Below, one piece after another: positions 8,040 through 18,100 of a stretch of DNA of 64,000 nucleotides. The DNA is taken from NCBI RefSeq assembly GCF_003054285.1, contig NZ_QBKS01000001.1, forward strand, positions 1,798,001 through 1,862,000. Reading direction: 5' to 3'. Both the position numbers and the translations under genes were made by a program. The stretch comes from Litoreibacter ponti (GTDB lineage Bacteria; Pseudomonadota; Alphaproteobacteria; Rhodobacterales; Rhodobacteraceae). Every line of letters begins with the position of its first letter. Position 1 is the stretch's first letter. The notes below the pieces were generated by a model. The model saw only the letters and a list, made by a program, of their open reading frames with translations, had not been told where the DNA came from and searched no databases.

Positions 8040-8632
8040 TTGCAGTACTCGCTCTGTCGGCCCTGCCCGCGCAGGCCATGACGCTCACCGAGATGTCCGC
8101 CTCGATCGAGGCGTGCCACACCCCCGCCCCCATTGAAGAGACGGTCGCGGCCTTGGGCCAGGAAGGCTGGATCGCCGTGGACGGCCCGCTCGGCCCCGAG
8201 ATCATCGAGCTGCTGATCTGGCCTCAGGTGGCCTTCTATGCCACAGGCGACACCGGCGGCGCGCAGATCCGCGCCATCGTCGATCTGCAACGCAAGACCG
8301 TCGCGGGTTTCGCGCGCAAGGCCGACATCCCGCAAAGCAAGACCCGCATCCTGACCCGCCAGATCGGCGCCGACCGGGAAGCGGTTCTGGTCTTCTGGCT
8401 TCAGCCCGATCCGGCGACGACCAACATCATCTGCCGCTTCGCACTCTCGCCCCATTCCATGATCGCCCATACGGCGGGCGATTTCGGCCCGCCAAGCGTG
8501 GCCCAGACCACACCCACCCAGCGCTTCTCGATCACGCCGATGAATGCGGCATCGCTCGCCGCCAAGATCGACGCCCCTGTCACCGTTTCCGGCACTTTGG
8601 AAACGCAGTTCAGTTTTCCTTCTCAGGAGTAA
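8036..8632 (+). CDS. Secreted protein of unknown function in the suc operon (Y)
   Basis: 198 residues. A short signal peptide (MIAVLALSALPAQA) is followed by a mature domain with ACHTPAPIEETVAALGQEGW and a second cysteine in TTNIICRFAL. This is the same two-cysteine, Leu-x3-Gly-Trp layout as protein X, so it is probably a distant paralogue. The start ATG 8036 overlaps the DUF805 stop (ATGA). It is followed after 6 nt by sucA, whose ribosome site lies inside its last codons. Function unknown. Confidence 0.75.
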   Translation: MIAVLALSALPAQAMTLTEMSASIEACHTPAPIEETVAALGQEGWIAVDGPLGPEIIELLIWPQVAFYATGDTGGAQIRAIVDLQRKTVAGFARKADIPQSKTRILTRQIGADREAVLVFWLQPDPATTNIICRFALSPHSMIAHTAGDFGPPSVAQTTPTQRFSITPMNAASLAAKIDAPVTVSGTLETQFSFPSQE

Positions 8633-8638
8633 CGCCCA

Positions 8639-11593
8639 ATGACCGAACATAGCCCCAACGACCAGTTCCATGCCTCCAGCTTCATGCAAGGGCACAATGC
8701 CGAGTATCTCGAGCAGCTTTATGCGCGCTACGCGGGCGATCCCAATGCGGTGGACGAGGGCTGGCGGGAGTTCTTCAAGGCGCTCGGCGACACAGAGGTG
8801 GACGTCAAGCGGGAGGCCTCTGGCCCGTCCTGGGCGCGCACCGACTGGCCGCCGCAGCCCAGCGACGAGCTGACCGCGGCGCTGGACGGCCAATGGGCCG
8901 AGCCCGAACAAGTCGCCAAGAAGATCGAAGGCAAGGCGGCGGATAAGGGTGTCAACGTCTCGGAAGCGCAGGTCAAGCAGGCGGTGCTCGACAGTATTCG
9001 CGCCATCATGATCATCCGCGCCTACCGCATCCGGGGCCACCTGGCCGCCGATCTGGACCCGCTGGGCATGAAAGAGCCGGAACCGCACCCGGAGCTGGAG
9101 CCGAAGAATTACGGCTTCACCGAGGCCGATCTGGACCGCCCAATCTTCATCGACAACGTGCTGGGGCTTGAAACCGCCTCGATGCGCGAAATCGTGGCGA
9201 TCCTGAAGCGGACATACTGTGGCACCTTCGCACTGCAATACATGCATATCTCCGACCCCGAGCAGGCCGGTTGGCTGAAGGAACGGATCGAAGGGTGGGA
9301 CAAGGAGATCACCTTCACCCGCGAGGGCCGCAAGGCGATCCTGAACAAGCTGGTCGAGGCGGAAGGCTTCGAGAAATTCCTGCATGTCAAATACATGGGC
9401 ACCAAGCGTTTTGGCCTTGATGGCGGCGAGGCGCTGGTCCCCGCGATGGAACAGATCATCAAGCGCGGCGGCAGTCTGGGCGTGAAGGACATTGTCATCG
9501 GCATGCCCCACCGCGGCCGCCTGTCGGTCTTGGCCAACGTGATGGGCAAGCCCTACAAGGCGATCTTCAACGAGTTCCAAGGCGGCAGCTTCAAGCCCGA
9601 AGATGTCGATGGCTCGGGCGATGTAAAATATCACCTCGGCGCGTCATCCGACCGCGAATTCGACGGCAACTCGGTGCATCTCAGCCTGACCGCCAACCCT
9701 TCGCACCTGGAGGCCGTGAACCCCGTGGTGCTGGGCAAGGCGCGGGCCAAGCAGGACCAGAACAACGACGACGAACGCACCAGCTGCATGCCGATCCTGC
9801 TCCATGGCGACGCGGCCTTCGCGGGTCAGGGCGTCGTGGCCGAAGGGTTCGGCCTGTCCGGCCTCAAGGGCCACAAGACCGGCGGCACGATGCATATCGT
9901 GGTCAACAATCAGATCGGCTTCACGACGGCGCCGCACTTCTCGCGCTCCTCGCCCTATCCGACCGACATCGCTCTGATGGTTGAGGCGCCGATCTTCCAC
10001 GTCAACGGCGACGACCCGGAAGCCGTGGTCCATGCCGCCAAGGTCGCCACCGAGTTCCGTCAGAAGTTCCACCGCGACGTGGTCATCGACATCATCTGCT
10101 ACCGCCGGTTCGGCCATAACGAGGGCGACGAGCCCATGTTCACCAACCCGGTGATGTACAAGAAAATCAAGGGCCACAAGACGACGCTGACGCTTTATAC
10201 CGAGCGGCTGGTGCGCGACGGGCTGATCCCCGAGGGCGAGATCGAGGACATGAAGGCCGCCTTCCAGGCCCACCTCAATGAAGAGTTCGAGGCGGGCAAG
10301 GACTACAAGCCCAACAAGGCCGACTGGCTTGACGGCAAGTGGTCCCATCTGGATCGCCGCGCCGAAGACGACTACCAGCGCGGCCAGACCGCCATCTCGA
10401 AAGAGACCTTCGAAGAGGTCGGCAAGGCGCTCTCATCGGCCCCCGACGGCTACCCGCTGCACAAGACGGTGGGCCGCCTGCTGGAGACCAAGGCCAAAAT
10501 GTTCGAGACCGGCGAAGGCTTCGACTGGGCCACGGGCGAGGCGCTTGCCTTCGGCTCGCTGCTGACCGAAGGCTACCCGGTCCGTCTGGCGGGCCAGGAC
10601 AGTACCCGCGGCACCTTCTCCCAGCGCCATTCCGGCCTCGTGAACCAGGAAACGGAAGAGCGCTACTACCCGCTCAACAACATCCGCAGCGGTCAGGCGC
10701 AATACGAGGTCATCGACTCGATGCTGTCGGAATACGCCGTGCTAGGGTTCGAATATGGCTACTCGCTGGCCGAGCCCAACGCGCTCGTGCTGTGGGAAGC
10801 GCAGTTCGGCGACTTCGCCAACGGCGCGCAGATCATGTTCGATCAGTTCATCTCGTCGGGCGAAAGCAAGTGGCTGCGCATGTCTGGCCTCGTCTGCCTG
10901 CTGCCCCACGGCTACGAGGGACAGGGACCGGAGCACTCATCGGCCCGCCTTGAGCGGTTCCTGACCATGTGCGGCGGCGACAACTGGATCGTGGCCAACT
11001 GCACGACGCCGGCCAACTACTTCCACATCCTGCGCCGCCAGTTGCACCGCGATTTCCGCAAGCCGCTGATCCTGATGACGCCGAAATCGCTGCTGCGCCA
11101 CAAGCTGGCCGTGTCCAAGGCGGAAGAGTTCCAGACCGGCTCCAGCTTCCACCGGGTGCTGTGGGATGACGCCCAGCACGGCAATTCCGACACCAAGCTG
11201 AAGGCGGACGACAAGATCAAGCGGGTCGTGATGTGCTCGGGCAAGGTCTATTATGACCTGCTCGAAGAGCGCGACGCGCGCGGCATCGACGACGTCTACC
11301 TGATGCGGTTCGAACAGTTCTATCCCTTCCCCGCCATCTCGGCGGTCAAGGAGCTGGAGCGGTTCAAGAACGCCGAAATGGTCTGGTGCCAGGAAGAGCC
11401 CAAGAACCAGGGCGCCTGGTCCTTCATCGAGCCCAATATCGAATGGGTGCTGACCCGCATCGGGGCCAAGCACTCCCGTCCGATCTATGCCGGCCGTGCC
11501 GCCGCGGCCTCGCCCGCGACCGGCCTCGCCTCCCAACACAAAGCCCAACAAGAAGCGCTCGTGAACGACGCGCTGACGATCGAAGGAAACTGA
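8639..11593 (+). CDS. sucA: 2-oxoglutarate dehydrogenase E1 component
   Basis: 984 residues, the usual full length. The thiamine-diphosphate-dependent E1 decarboxylates 2-oxoglutarate and passes the succinyl group to lipoyl-E2. Visible are the N-terminal E2-binding stretch (YLEQLYARYAGDP), GMPHRGRLSVLANV, the ThDP/Mg motif starting GDAAFAGQG and ending VVNNQIGFTT, the transketolase pyrimidine part (GTFSQRHS), and the C-terminal QEEPKNQGAWSF. AGGAG precedes ATG 8639. One nt separates it from sucB. Confidence 0.98.
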   Translation: MTEHSPNDQFHASSFMQGHNAEYLEQLYARYAGDPNAVDEGWREFFKALGDTEVDVKREASGPSWARTDWPPQPSDELTAALDGQWAEPEQVAKKIEGKAADKGVNVSEAQVKQAVLDSIRAIMIIRAYRIRGHLAADLDPLGMKEPEPHPELEPKNYGFTEADLDRPIFIDNVLGLETASMREIVAILKRTYCGTFALQYMHISDPEQAGWLKERIEGWDKEITFTREGRKAILNKLVEAEGFEKFLHVKYMGTKRFGLDGGEALVPAMEQIIKRGGSLGVKDIVIGMPHRGRLSVLANVMGKPYKAIFNEFQGGSFKPEDVDGSGDVKYHLGASSDREFDGNSVHLSLTANPSHLEAVNPVVLGKARAKQDQNNDDERTSCMPILLHGDAAFAGQGVVAEGFGLSGLKGHKTGGTMHIVVNNQIGFTTAPHFSRSSPYPTDIALMVEAPIFHVNGDDPEAVVHAAKVATEFRQKFHRDVVIDIICYRRFGHNEGDEPMFTNPVMYKKIKGHKTTLTLYTERLVRDGLIPEGEIEDMKAAFQAHLNEEFEAGKDYKPNKADWLDGKWSHLDRRAEDDYQRGQTAISKETFEEVGKALSSAPDGYPLHKTVGRLLETKAKMFETGEGFDWATGEALAFGSLLTEGYPVRLAGQDSTRGTFSQRHSGLVNQETEERYYPLNNIRSGQAQYEVIDSMLSEYAVLGFEYGYSLAEPNALVLWEAQFGDFANGAQIMFDQFISSGESKWLRMSGLVCLLPHGYEGQGPEHSSARLERFLTMCGGDNWIVANCTTPANYFHILRRQLHRDFRKPLILMTPKSLLRHKLAVSKAEEFQTGSSFHRVLWDDAQHGNSDTKLKADDKIKRVVMCSGKVYYDLLEERDARGIDDVYLMRFEQFYPFPAISAVKELERFKNAEMVWCQEEPKNQGAWSFIEPNIEWVLTRIGAKHSRPIYAGRAAAASPATGLASQHKAQQEALVNDALTIEGN

Positions 11594-11594
11594 T

Positions 11595-13151
11595 ATGTCT
11601 GAGATTCGCGTCCCCACCCTTGGCGAGAGCGTCACCGAGGCCACCGTCGCCACCTGGTTCAAGAAACCCGGCGACACCGTCGCGGTGGACGAGATGCTGT
11701 GCGAGCTGGAAACCGACAAGGTCACGGTCGAGGTCCCCTCGCCCGTCGCAGGCACCCTGTCCGAGATCGTAGCCCAGGAAGGCGAGACTGTCGGCGTCGA
11801 CGCCCTGCTGGCTCAGGTCAGCGAAGGCGACGCTGGCTCTGACGCTGCCCCCAAGGCCAAGGAAAGCGCCAAGGAAGAAGAGGCCCCCGCCGCCTCGCCC
11901 CGCGAAGAAGACCCCGCCCACACCGCAGGCGGTGACACGGGCGGCGGCGACAGCATCGACGTCATGGTGCCCACCCTGGGCGAAAGCGTGACCGAGGCGA
12001 CCGTATCCACATGGTTTAAACAGGTGGGCGACAGCGTTGCCGCCGACGAGATGCTGTGCGAGCTGGAAACCGACAAGGTCTCCGTCGAGGTGCCCGCCCC
12101 AGCCGCAGGCGTGCTGACCGAGATCACCGCAGCCGAAGGCACCACCGTCGATGCCTCCGCCAAGCTGGCCGTTCTGTCGTCTTCCGGCGGCGCTGCCGCC
12201 TCCGCTCCGGCGTCCGAGGCCGCGCCTGCGCCCGCTGCCGCGCAGTCGGGCTCCGGCTCCGGCAAGGACGTAGAAAACGCGCCGTCGGCCAACAAGATCA
12301 TGGCAGAGAAGGGCATCGATCCTGCAACTGTTCAGGGCTCCGGCCGCGACGGGCGCATCATGAAGGAAGACGTCATGAAAGCTGTCGCAGCGCCCGCCGC
12401 CCCGGCCCCTGCGGCCCAGGCCCCGCGCGCGCCGGTCTCCGCGGATGATGCCTCACGCGAGGAGCGGGTGAAGATGACCCGCCTGCGCCAGACCATCGCG
12501 CGCCGCCTGAAGGACAGCCAGAACACCGCCGCAATGCTGACGACCTATAACGAGGTCGACATGACCGAGGTCATGGCGCTGCGCAACGAGTACAAGGACC
12601 TATTTTTGAAGAAGCACGGCGTGAAGCTCGGCTTCATGTCTTTCTTCACCAAGGCCTGCTGCCATGCGCTCAAAGAGGTCCCCGAGGTCAACGCCGAGAT
12701 CGACGGCACCGACATCGTCTACAAGAACTACGTGCACATGGGCATCGCCGCAGGCACGCCCACAGGGCTTGTGGTCCCGGTGATCCGTGACGCCGACGCG
12801 ATGAGCTTCGCCGCCATCGAGAAGGCCATCGCCGAGAAGGGCGCCCGCGCCCGCGACGGCAAGCTGTCCATGGCCGAGATGCAGGGCGGCTCCTTCACGA
12901 TCTCCAACGGCGGTGTCTACGGCTCGCTGATGAGCTCCCCCATCCTGAACCCGCCTCAGTCGGGTATCCTTGGCATGCACAAGATCCAGGACCGCCCCAT
13001 GGCCATCGGCGGCGAGGTGGTGATCCGCCCGATGATGTACCTCGCGCTCAGCTACGACCACCGCATCGTCGACGGCAAAGGCGCCGTGACGTTCTTGGTC
13101 CGTGTGAAAGAGGCGTTGGAGGATCCGCGCCGGTTGTTGATGGATTTGTGA
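11595..13151 (+). CDS. sucB: Dihydrolipoyllysine succinyltransferase (E2), two lipoyl domains
   Basis: 518 residues. Tandem lipoyl domains lie at about 2-77 and 119-195, each with ELETDKV carrying the lipoylated lysine (Lys42 in the first). A 36-nt stretch is identical between the two copies (11688-11723 and 12045-12080). Then come an Ala/Pro-rich linker, an E3-binding domain (about 233-270, NKIMAEKGIDPATV) and the acyltransferase core ending in SYDHRIVDGKG with His489 and Asp493. Many OdhB proteins have a single lipoyl domain, so this is a duplicated form. Together with sucA and lpd it makes the 2-oxoglutarate dehydrogenase complex. Confidence 0.97.
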   Translation: MSEIRVPTLGESVTEATVATWFKKPGDTVAVDEMLCELETDKVTVEVPSPVAGTLSEIVAQEGETVGVDALLAQVSEGDAGSDAAPKAKESAKEEEAPAASPREEDPAHTAGGDTGGGDSIDVMVPTLGESVTEATVSTWFKQVGDSVAADEMLCELETDKVSVEVPAPAAGVLTEITAAEGTTVDASAKLAVLSSSGGAAASAPASEAAPAPAAAQSGSGSGKDVENAPSANKIMAEKGIDPATVQGSGRDGRIMKEDVMKAVAAPAAPAPAAQAPRAPVSADDASREERVKMTRLRQTIARRLKDSQNTAAMLTTYNEVDMTEVMALRNEYKDLFLKKHGVKLGFMSFFTKACCHALKEVPEVNAEIDGTDIVYKNYVHMGIAAGTPTGLVVPVIRDADAMSFAAIEKAIAEKGARARDGKLSMAEMQGGSFTISNGGVYGSLMSSPILNPPQSGILGMHKIQDRPMAIGGEVVIRPMMYLALSYDHRIVDGKGAVTFLVRVKEALEDPRRLLMDL

Positions 13152-13157
13152 TCCCTA

Positions 13158-13868
13158 ATGACACATTCGGATAACGATCATATCCAATGGGTATTGCGCC
13201 CAGATCCGCAATTGAAATCCGGGCTCCCGGGGGCGGCGCATGTCATGCGCACAAACCTTGAAGCAGAGGGGATCTCGGTCACGCCCTTGAGGTGGGTGTT
13301 TGCCGCGGGTGCAATCAGTTCACTCGGCATCATCTGGATGGCAGTAGAACTTTTGATCGGACCTCCATACAGCTTCCTTAAGCTTCTGGTGCTCTCTGCC
13401 CCTTGGCTGGCTGTATATTATCTTCTGGGCGGCGACCTGGCGCTTAAGAAAATTCCCATTAGAGACTGGATGAAAGGGGTCGCAACGCTTGTGGCCGCGA
13501 TCATTCTCGCAACGATGTGGTTCGCGGCACGGTCCCATTTTTTTGATGCCGCAGCTCTATTCGCTATCCTTATCGGCGGATCGCACGTGATTGCCTATAC
13601 CCTAGCCTTCCTGGATCGGGATTTTTCCCGCGCGGCCGAAGTCATAAGGACAATCCAGACAAAATTGGACCAAGAGAAGCGAAGCCGAGGTTTTCGAGAC
13701 TGCTACGATACAATTCTCTACATTGGCACGTTCGACGCAGTCTTGCGCCACGCTGACACCGCCGAAGATGCAATTCGCACACAGCTCGCCCGAATGCCCT
13801 ATTTGAACCAATCCGGCCTCCAAGACGCGCGGCGGTATTTTGAAATGAAAGCGGGCGCCTCAACATGA
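13158..13868 (+). CDS. Membrane protein of unknown function
   Basis: 236 residues. Residues about 45-165 contain four hydrophobic segments (AAGAISSLGIIWMAVELLI first), followed by a charged cytoplasmic C-terminal part of about 70 residues (LDRDFSRAAEVIRTIQTKL). Lower GC and different codon use from sucB suggest later acquisition. It is 6 nt after sucB and its stop overlaps the MAPEG start by 4 nt, so it belongs to the same transcript. No family recognised. Confidence 0.7.
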   Translation: MTHSDNDHIQWVLRPDPQLKSGLPGAAHVMRTNLEAEGISVTPLRWVFAAGAISSLGIIWMAVELLIGPPYSFLKLLVLSAPWLAVYYLLGGDLALKKIPIRDWMKGVATLVAAIILATMWFAARSHFFDAAALFAILIGGSHVIAYTLAFLDRDFSRAAEVIRTIQTKLDQEKRSRGFRDCYDTILYIGTFDAVLRHADTAEDAIRTQLARMPYLNQSGLQDARRYFEMKAGAST

Positions 13869-14271
13869 CCCCCGACCTCATCGCCCTCGCCCTCGCGGGC
13901 CTTCTGCAAGTCATCCAGTTCGGCATCATGTCGGTCGCCTGCAACCTAGACGTTGGGCCAGGGAAGACGATGTCGGCGCGGGATCAGTCGCGGCTCGGCG
14001 GGTCGCTTGAGGATCAGCTGTCGGACAAACCCGCACGTCTGTTCCCGGCATTCGAAAACCATTTCGAAGGGCTGATCATGTTTACCCTCGTGGTGATCGT
14101 GGTTGAGCTGTCGGGCCAGAACACCGCCTTCACCGCCGCTTGCGCCTGGACCTATCTCTGCGCCCGCATTCTCTATGTCCCCGCCCATTATTTCGGACTG
14201 CGTCCTTGGCGCTCTCTGGCGTGGACCGTCGGCTTTTCGCCACCATCCTGCTCTTCTTCATGCGCCTGTGA
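13865..14271 (+). pseudogene. MAPEG family protein with C-terminal frameshift
   Basis: The frame begins MTPDLIALALAGLLQVIQFG and follows the downstream MAPEG paralogue closely (NHFEGLIMFTLVVIVVELSGQ; ARILYVPAHYFGLRPWRSLAW). After Gly-Phe at 14231-14236 the frame runs into SPPSCSSSC, unlike a membrane segment, and reads on to 14383. Adding one T to the T4 run at 14234-14237 gives FFATILLFFMRL and a stop at 14269-14271, matching the paralogue's last helix and length. This is either a true one-base deletion or a homopolymer sequencing error. MAPEG proteins are four-helix membrane enzymes often using glutathione; the activity here is unknown. Confidence 0.75.
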
Positions 14272-14384
14272 TGCACGGCTCGCACGCTCCTTCGGCTCGC
14301 GCCGCAACGCAGTCACTGGCCCGTATGGAACCGTCGCCGGGGGCCATGCGCTGTCCCTTCGATCAAATTCGAATGGAGACTGAC

Positions 14385-14777
14385 ATGAAACCGCTTCCCG
14401 TCCATGTGCCCGTCGATGGCCCCGCGCCAGAGCATTGGAACGACGCCACCAAGGGCTCCGTGATGTTTCGCACTCTGGTCGATGGCAGCCACGGCCCCAC
14501 AGCGGGGCTGGTCCAAGGCATCGCCACCATCGCGCCGGGGCAGACCGAGGCACCGCATCACCACGACATCGCCGAGACCGCCTATGTGCTGGGTGGCACC
14601 GGCAGCGTGACCCTTGGGGATCGCACGCTTGAAATCCGCCCCGGTGACAGCGTCTACATCCCGCCCCAATGCCGTCATGCCTGGACCGCGTCCGACAGCG
14701 ACCAGCTGCGCTTTCTCTATACCTTTCCGGCCGACCGTTTCGACGACGTGAGCTACCATTTCGAGCGCGCGGCATGA
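14385..14777 (+). CDS. Cupin domain protein
   Basis: 130 residues forming a single small beta-barrel. The metal motif 1 is APHHHDIAETAYVLGG (two or three His plus Glu) and motif 2 is IRPGDSVYIPPQCRHAW. Such proteins bind a metal and may be sensors, isomerases or dioxygenases; the substrate is unknown. ATG 14385 is chosen for the GGAG 8 nt before it. The stop overlaps the second MAPEG gene (ATGA). It is sandwiched between two MAPEG paralogues. Confidence 0.85.
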   Translation: MKPLPVHVPVDGPAPEHWNDATKGSVMFRTLVDGSHGPTAGLVQGIATIAPGQTEAPHHHDIAETAYVLGGTGSVTLGDRTLEIRPGDSVYIPPQCRHAWTASDSDQLRFLYTFPADRFDDVSYHFERAA

Positions 14778-15163
14778 CCACCGAACTCTATATCCTGACC
14801 CTCGCGGCCCTGCTGCAGGTGGTCCAGTTCTGCCTCTACTCGGTCACGGCCAACCTGCAGGTCGGCCCCAGGACCGCCATCGGCCCGCGCGACAAGAAGA
14901 TCGAGCTGACCGGCACCGCCGGCCGCCTCCAGCGCGCCATGAACAACCATTTCGAGGGGCTGATCCTGTTCACCATCGCCGTGGTCGTGGTGACCCTGTC
15001 AGATCAATCCAGCCCTCTGACGCGGACCTGCGCCCACGTGTACCTGATCGCGCGCATCCTCTACGTCCCCGCCTATGTGCAAGGCCTCGCGCCTTGGCGC
15101 AGCGTGATCTGGCTGGCGGGCTTCGGGTCCACCGTCCTGATGCTGATCGCGGCGCTGGTATGA
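14774..15163 (+). CDS. MAPEG family membrane protein
   Basis: 129 residues with four hydrophobic helices. Family pattern: VTANLQVGPRTAIGPRD, NNHFEGLILFTIAVVVV, ARILYVPAYVQGLAPWRSV. It is an intact tandem paralogue of the frameshifted copy at 13865. MAPEG members include glutathione S-transferases and peroxidases of the membrane. ATGA overlaps at both ends couple it to the cupin and to the next membrane gene. Confidence 0.85.
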   Translation: MTTELYILTLAALLQVVQFCLYSVTANLQVGPRTAIGPRDKKIELTGTAGRLQRAMNNHFEGLILFTIAVVVVTLSDQSSPLTRTCAHVYLIARILYVPAYVQGLAPWRSVIWLAGFGSTVLMLIAALV

Positions 15164-15523
15164 GCTGGCCGCACTTCAGCACCGTAACCTATTGGGGGCT
15201 CGCCGCGATCTTCGTGGTGGGCGTGATCTTGGCCACCGGCAGCGCCTTTGCCGAGACGAGCCCGACCCACTGGCGCTTCCCGCTCTGGTGGCTGGCGCTG
15301 GCGGGCACGCATCTGGCGCGCCTGCCCGTGGTGCCGCTGATCTGGCTCGCCTTCCTGTTCGACGCCGCCGACGGCTTCATGCTGTTTCTCTACGCCGCAC
15401 AGCCCGGCGCGGACCCGTTCAGCCTGCTGGTCGTTCTCTCCCCCCTGATCATCCTCGCGCTCACCGTGTTCATCTGGTGGCGCGGCCAGTATTCCCGTCT
15501 GTCACGCTCCAAAGGAGATCCCC

Positions 15524-15537
<14 letters not shown>
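15160..15537 (+). CDS. Small membrane protein preceding lpd
   Basis: 125 residues with three to four hydrophobic segments (TYWGLAAIFVVGVILATGSAFA; WWLALAGTHLARLPVVPLIWL; LLVVLSPLIILALTVFIWW) and a basic C-terminus. Start ATG 15160 overlaps the MAPEG stop. Its last 14 nt overlap the lpd start, so translation may be coupled and the lpd ribosome site (AAGGAG) is inside this gene. No family recognised. Confidence 0.75.
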
Positions 15538-16912
<1,375 letters not shown>

Positions 16913-17110
16913 ACCACCGTACGGTGGCATAAGACGAGGTTAGCCCGCCTCGCGTAAAACCCGCCCCCGGACGTCCAGCCGCCCCGGCCTAACCAACCAG
17001 GGCACAAAACCTGTGTAGATCAGGTGGGAAACCACCGCCTGACGCATATGCACCGAGGCCCGGGGAGGTAAACTCCGGTGATCTCACATCTTATACGTGA
17101 CGAAACGGAC
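16913..17110. other. Gene-free, structure-rich intergenic segment
   Basis: Between lpd and the convergent SDR gene, 332 bp hold no gene. Just after lpd lies a perfect 14-bp palindrome CCACCGTACGGTGG (16914-16927). Further on, a hairpin of GGTGG-GAAA-CCACC (17023-17036) lies within TCAGG...CCTGA flanks, and a second one has nested CACC/GGTG (17051-17080) and GGAG/CTCC pairs. This could be a small RNA or the operon 3' UTR. It does not match a riboswitch or housekeeping RNA I can name. Confidence 0.4.
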
Positions 17111-17117
17111 CAAACGC

Positions 17118-17215
17118 CCCTTTCTTTGTTCCAAAAATACGGCGGGGTGTGGGGCAGCTCCCCACGACCGGTGAGGTCTGGAGAGGCAGCGCCTCTCCAG
17201 CGGATCGACGGGCCG
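17118..17215 (-). repeat. Rhodobacteraceae-type 3'-end hairpin element
   Basis: On the minus strand, downstream of the SDR gene, stems GGGCC/GGCCC and CTGGAGAGGC/GCCTCTCCAG (17183-17205) are followed by GTGGGG/CCCCAC and then ACCCCGCCGTATTTTTGG and AACAAAGAAAGG. The hairpin-plus-ATTTTTGG layout is seen behind many genes in this family and probably acts as a terminator or processing site (from memory; not computed). Confidence 0.6.
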
Positions 17216-17244
17216 ACAGGCCCGGCGAGCCATGGGCATGCGCG

Positions 17245-17979
17245 TCAGACGTGCTGCGCGCCGTTCACCTCGATCTCCGTGCCGGAAATGTAGCTGCTCT
17301 GATCGGAGCATAAAAAGAAGATCGCAGCGGCCACTTCCTCGGGTTGCCCGAGCCGTTGCATCGGCAGTTTCTCCACGATCTTGTCGGTTCCCGGTGACAG
17401 GATCGCCGTTTCCACCTCCCCCGGCGCAATCGCGTTGACCCGGACCCCGAGCGGTCCGAAATCATGGGCCATCTCGCGCGTCAGGGCCGCCAGGGCGGCT
17501 TTCGAAGTCGAGTAGGCCGCGCCCGCGAACGGGTGCACCCGGCTCCCCGCGATCGACGTCACGTTGACCACCGACCCTTTCGCCGCCTGCAGCTCAGCCC
17601 GCAACCCGCGGGCCAGCACGACGGAAGCGAAAAAATTAACATGGAACACATGCCCCCAGGTGCGCAGATCGGTGTCGAGCGTGTTCAACCGCGCGCCCCC
17701 CTCCCCCTTGGGTGAGATGCCCGCATTGTTGACCAGCGCATCAAGCCGCCCGCCAAGGCGCGCGCGAATAACCTCGATCGCCTCGATCGTGTTCTTCGGA
17801 TCCGCCAGATCAATCTCGATATGGTTCTCCGCCCCGCCGCCCCAGGGGCATTCCTTTGGGAACGGGTGGCGCGAGCAGGTCATCACCCGCCAGCCTTCGG
17901 CGCTGAAACGCTGCACGGTGGCGTGGCCGATGCCGCGGCTCGCGCCTGTCAAAAGCAGGGTCTTGCGGGGCTCGCTCAT
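17245..17979 (-). CDS. SDR family NAD(P)-dependent oxidoreductase
   Basis: 244 residues, classical short-chain dehydrogenase: nucleotide motif TGASRGIG (11-18), NNAG at 84-87, catalytic Ser142, Tyr156 and Lys160 (YSTSK), and the C-terminal ISGTEIEVNGA like FabG relatives. The substrate cannot be deduced. Start ATG 17979 has AAGGAGAG 5-6 nt upstream; a longer in-frame extension to 18024 is unsupported. Monocistronic and divergent from argB. Confidence 0.9.
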   Translation of the reverse strand: MSEPRKTLLLTGASRGIGHATVQRFSAEGWRVMTCSRHPFPKECPWGGGAENHIEIDLADPKNTIEAIEVIRARLGGRLDALVNNAGISPKGEGGARLNTLDTDLRTWGHVFHVNFFASVVLARGLRAELQAAKGSVVNVTSIAGSRVHPFAGAAYSTSKAALAALTREMAHDFGPLGVRVNAIAPGEVETAILSPGTDKIVEKLPMQRLGQPEEVAAAIFFLCSDQSSYISGTEIEVNGAQHV

Positions 17980-18100
17980 GGTGGCTCTCCTTCGCGCCCA
18001 CCTTAGGCCCGCCCGCGCGCCCACGGCAATCGCTCATCTCGCTTGAGCGCCCGCGCGGCAGGGGCTACAACCCCGCGAACGCCCCAATGCCAGACAGACA

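Noticed and set aside
7595..9634. 679-codon antisense frame over the suc operon
   Set aside because: Opposite to DUF805, secreted protein Y and sucA; composition is typical of a shadow frame.
14103..14777. Longer cupin gene starting at 14103
   Set aside because: The extension overlaps the MAPEG gene, lacks homology and has no ribosome site; ATG 14385 has one.
17020..17080. Riboswitch (glycine-like AGGTAAACTC string)
   Set aside because: The surrounding consensus of the glycine aptamer is absent, and no gene starts just downstream on the same strand.
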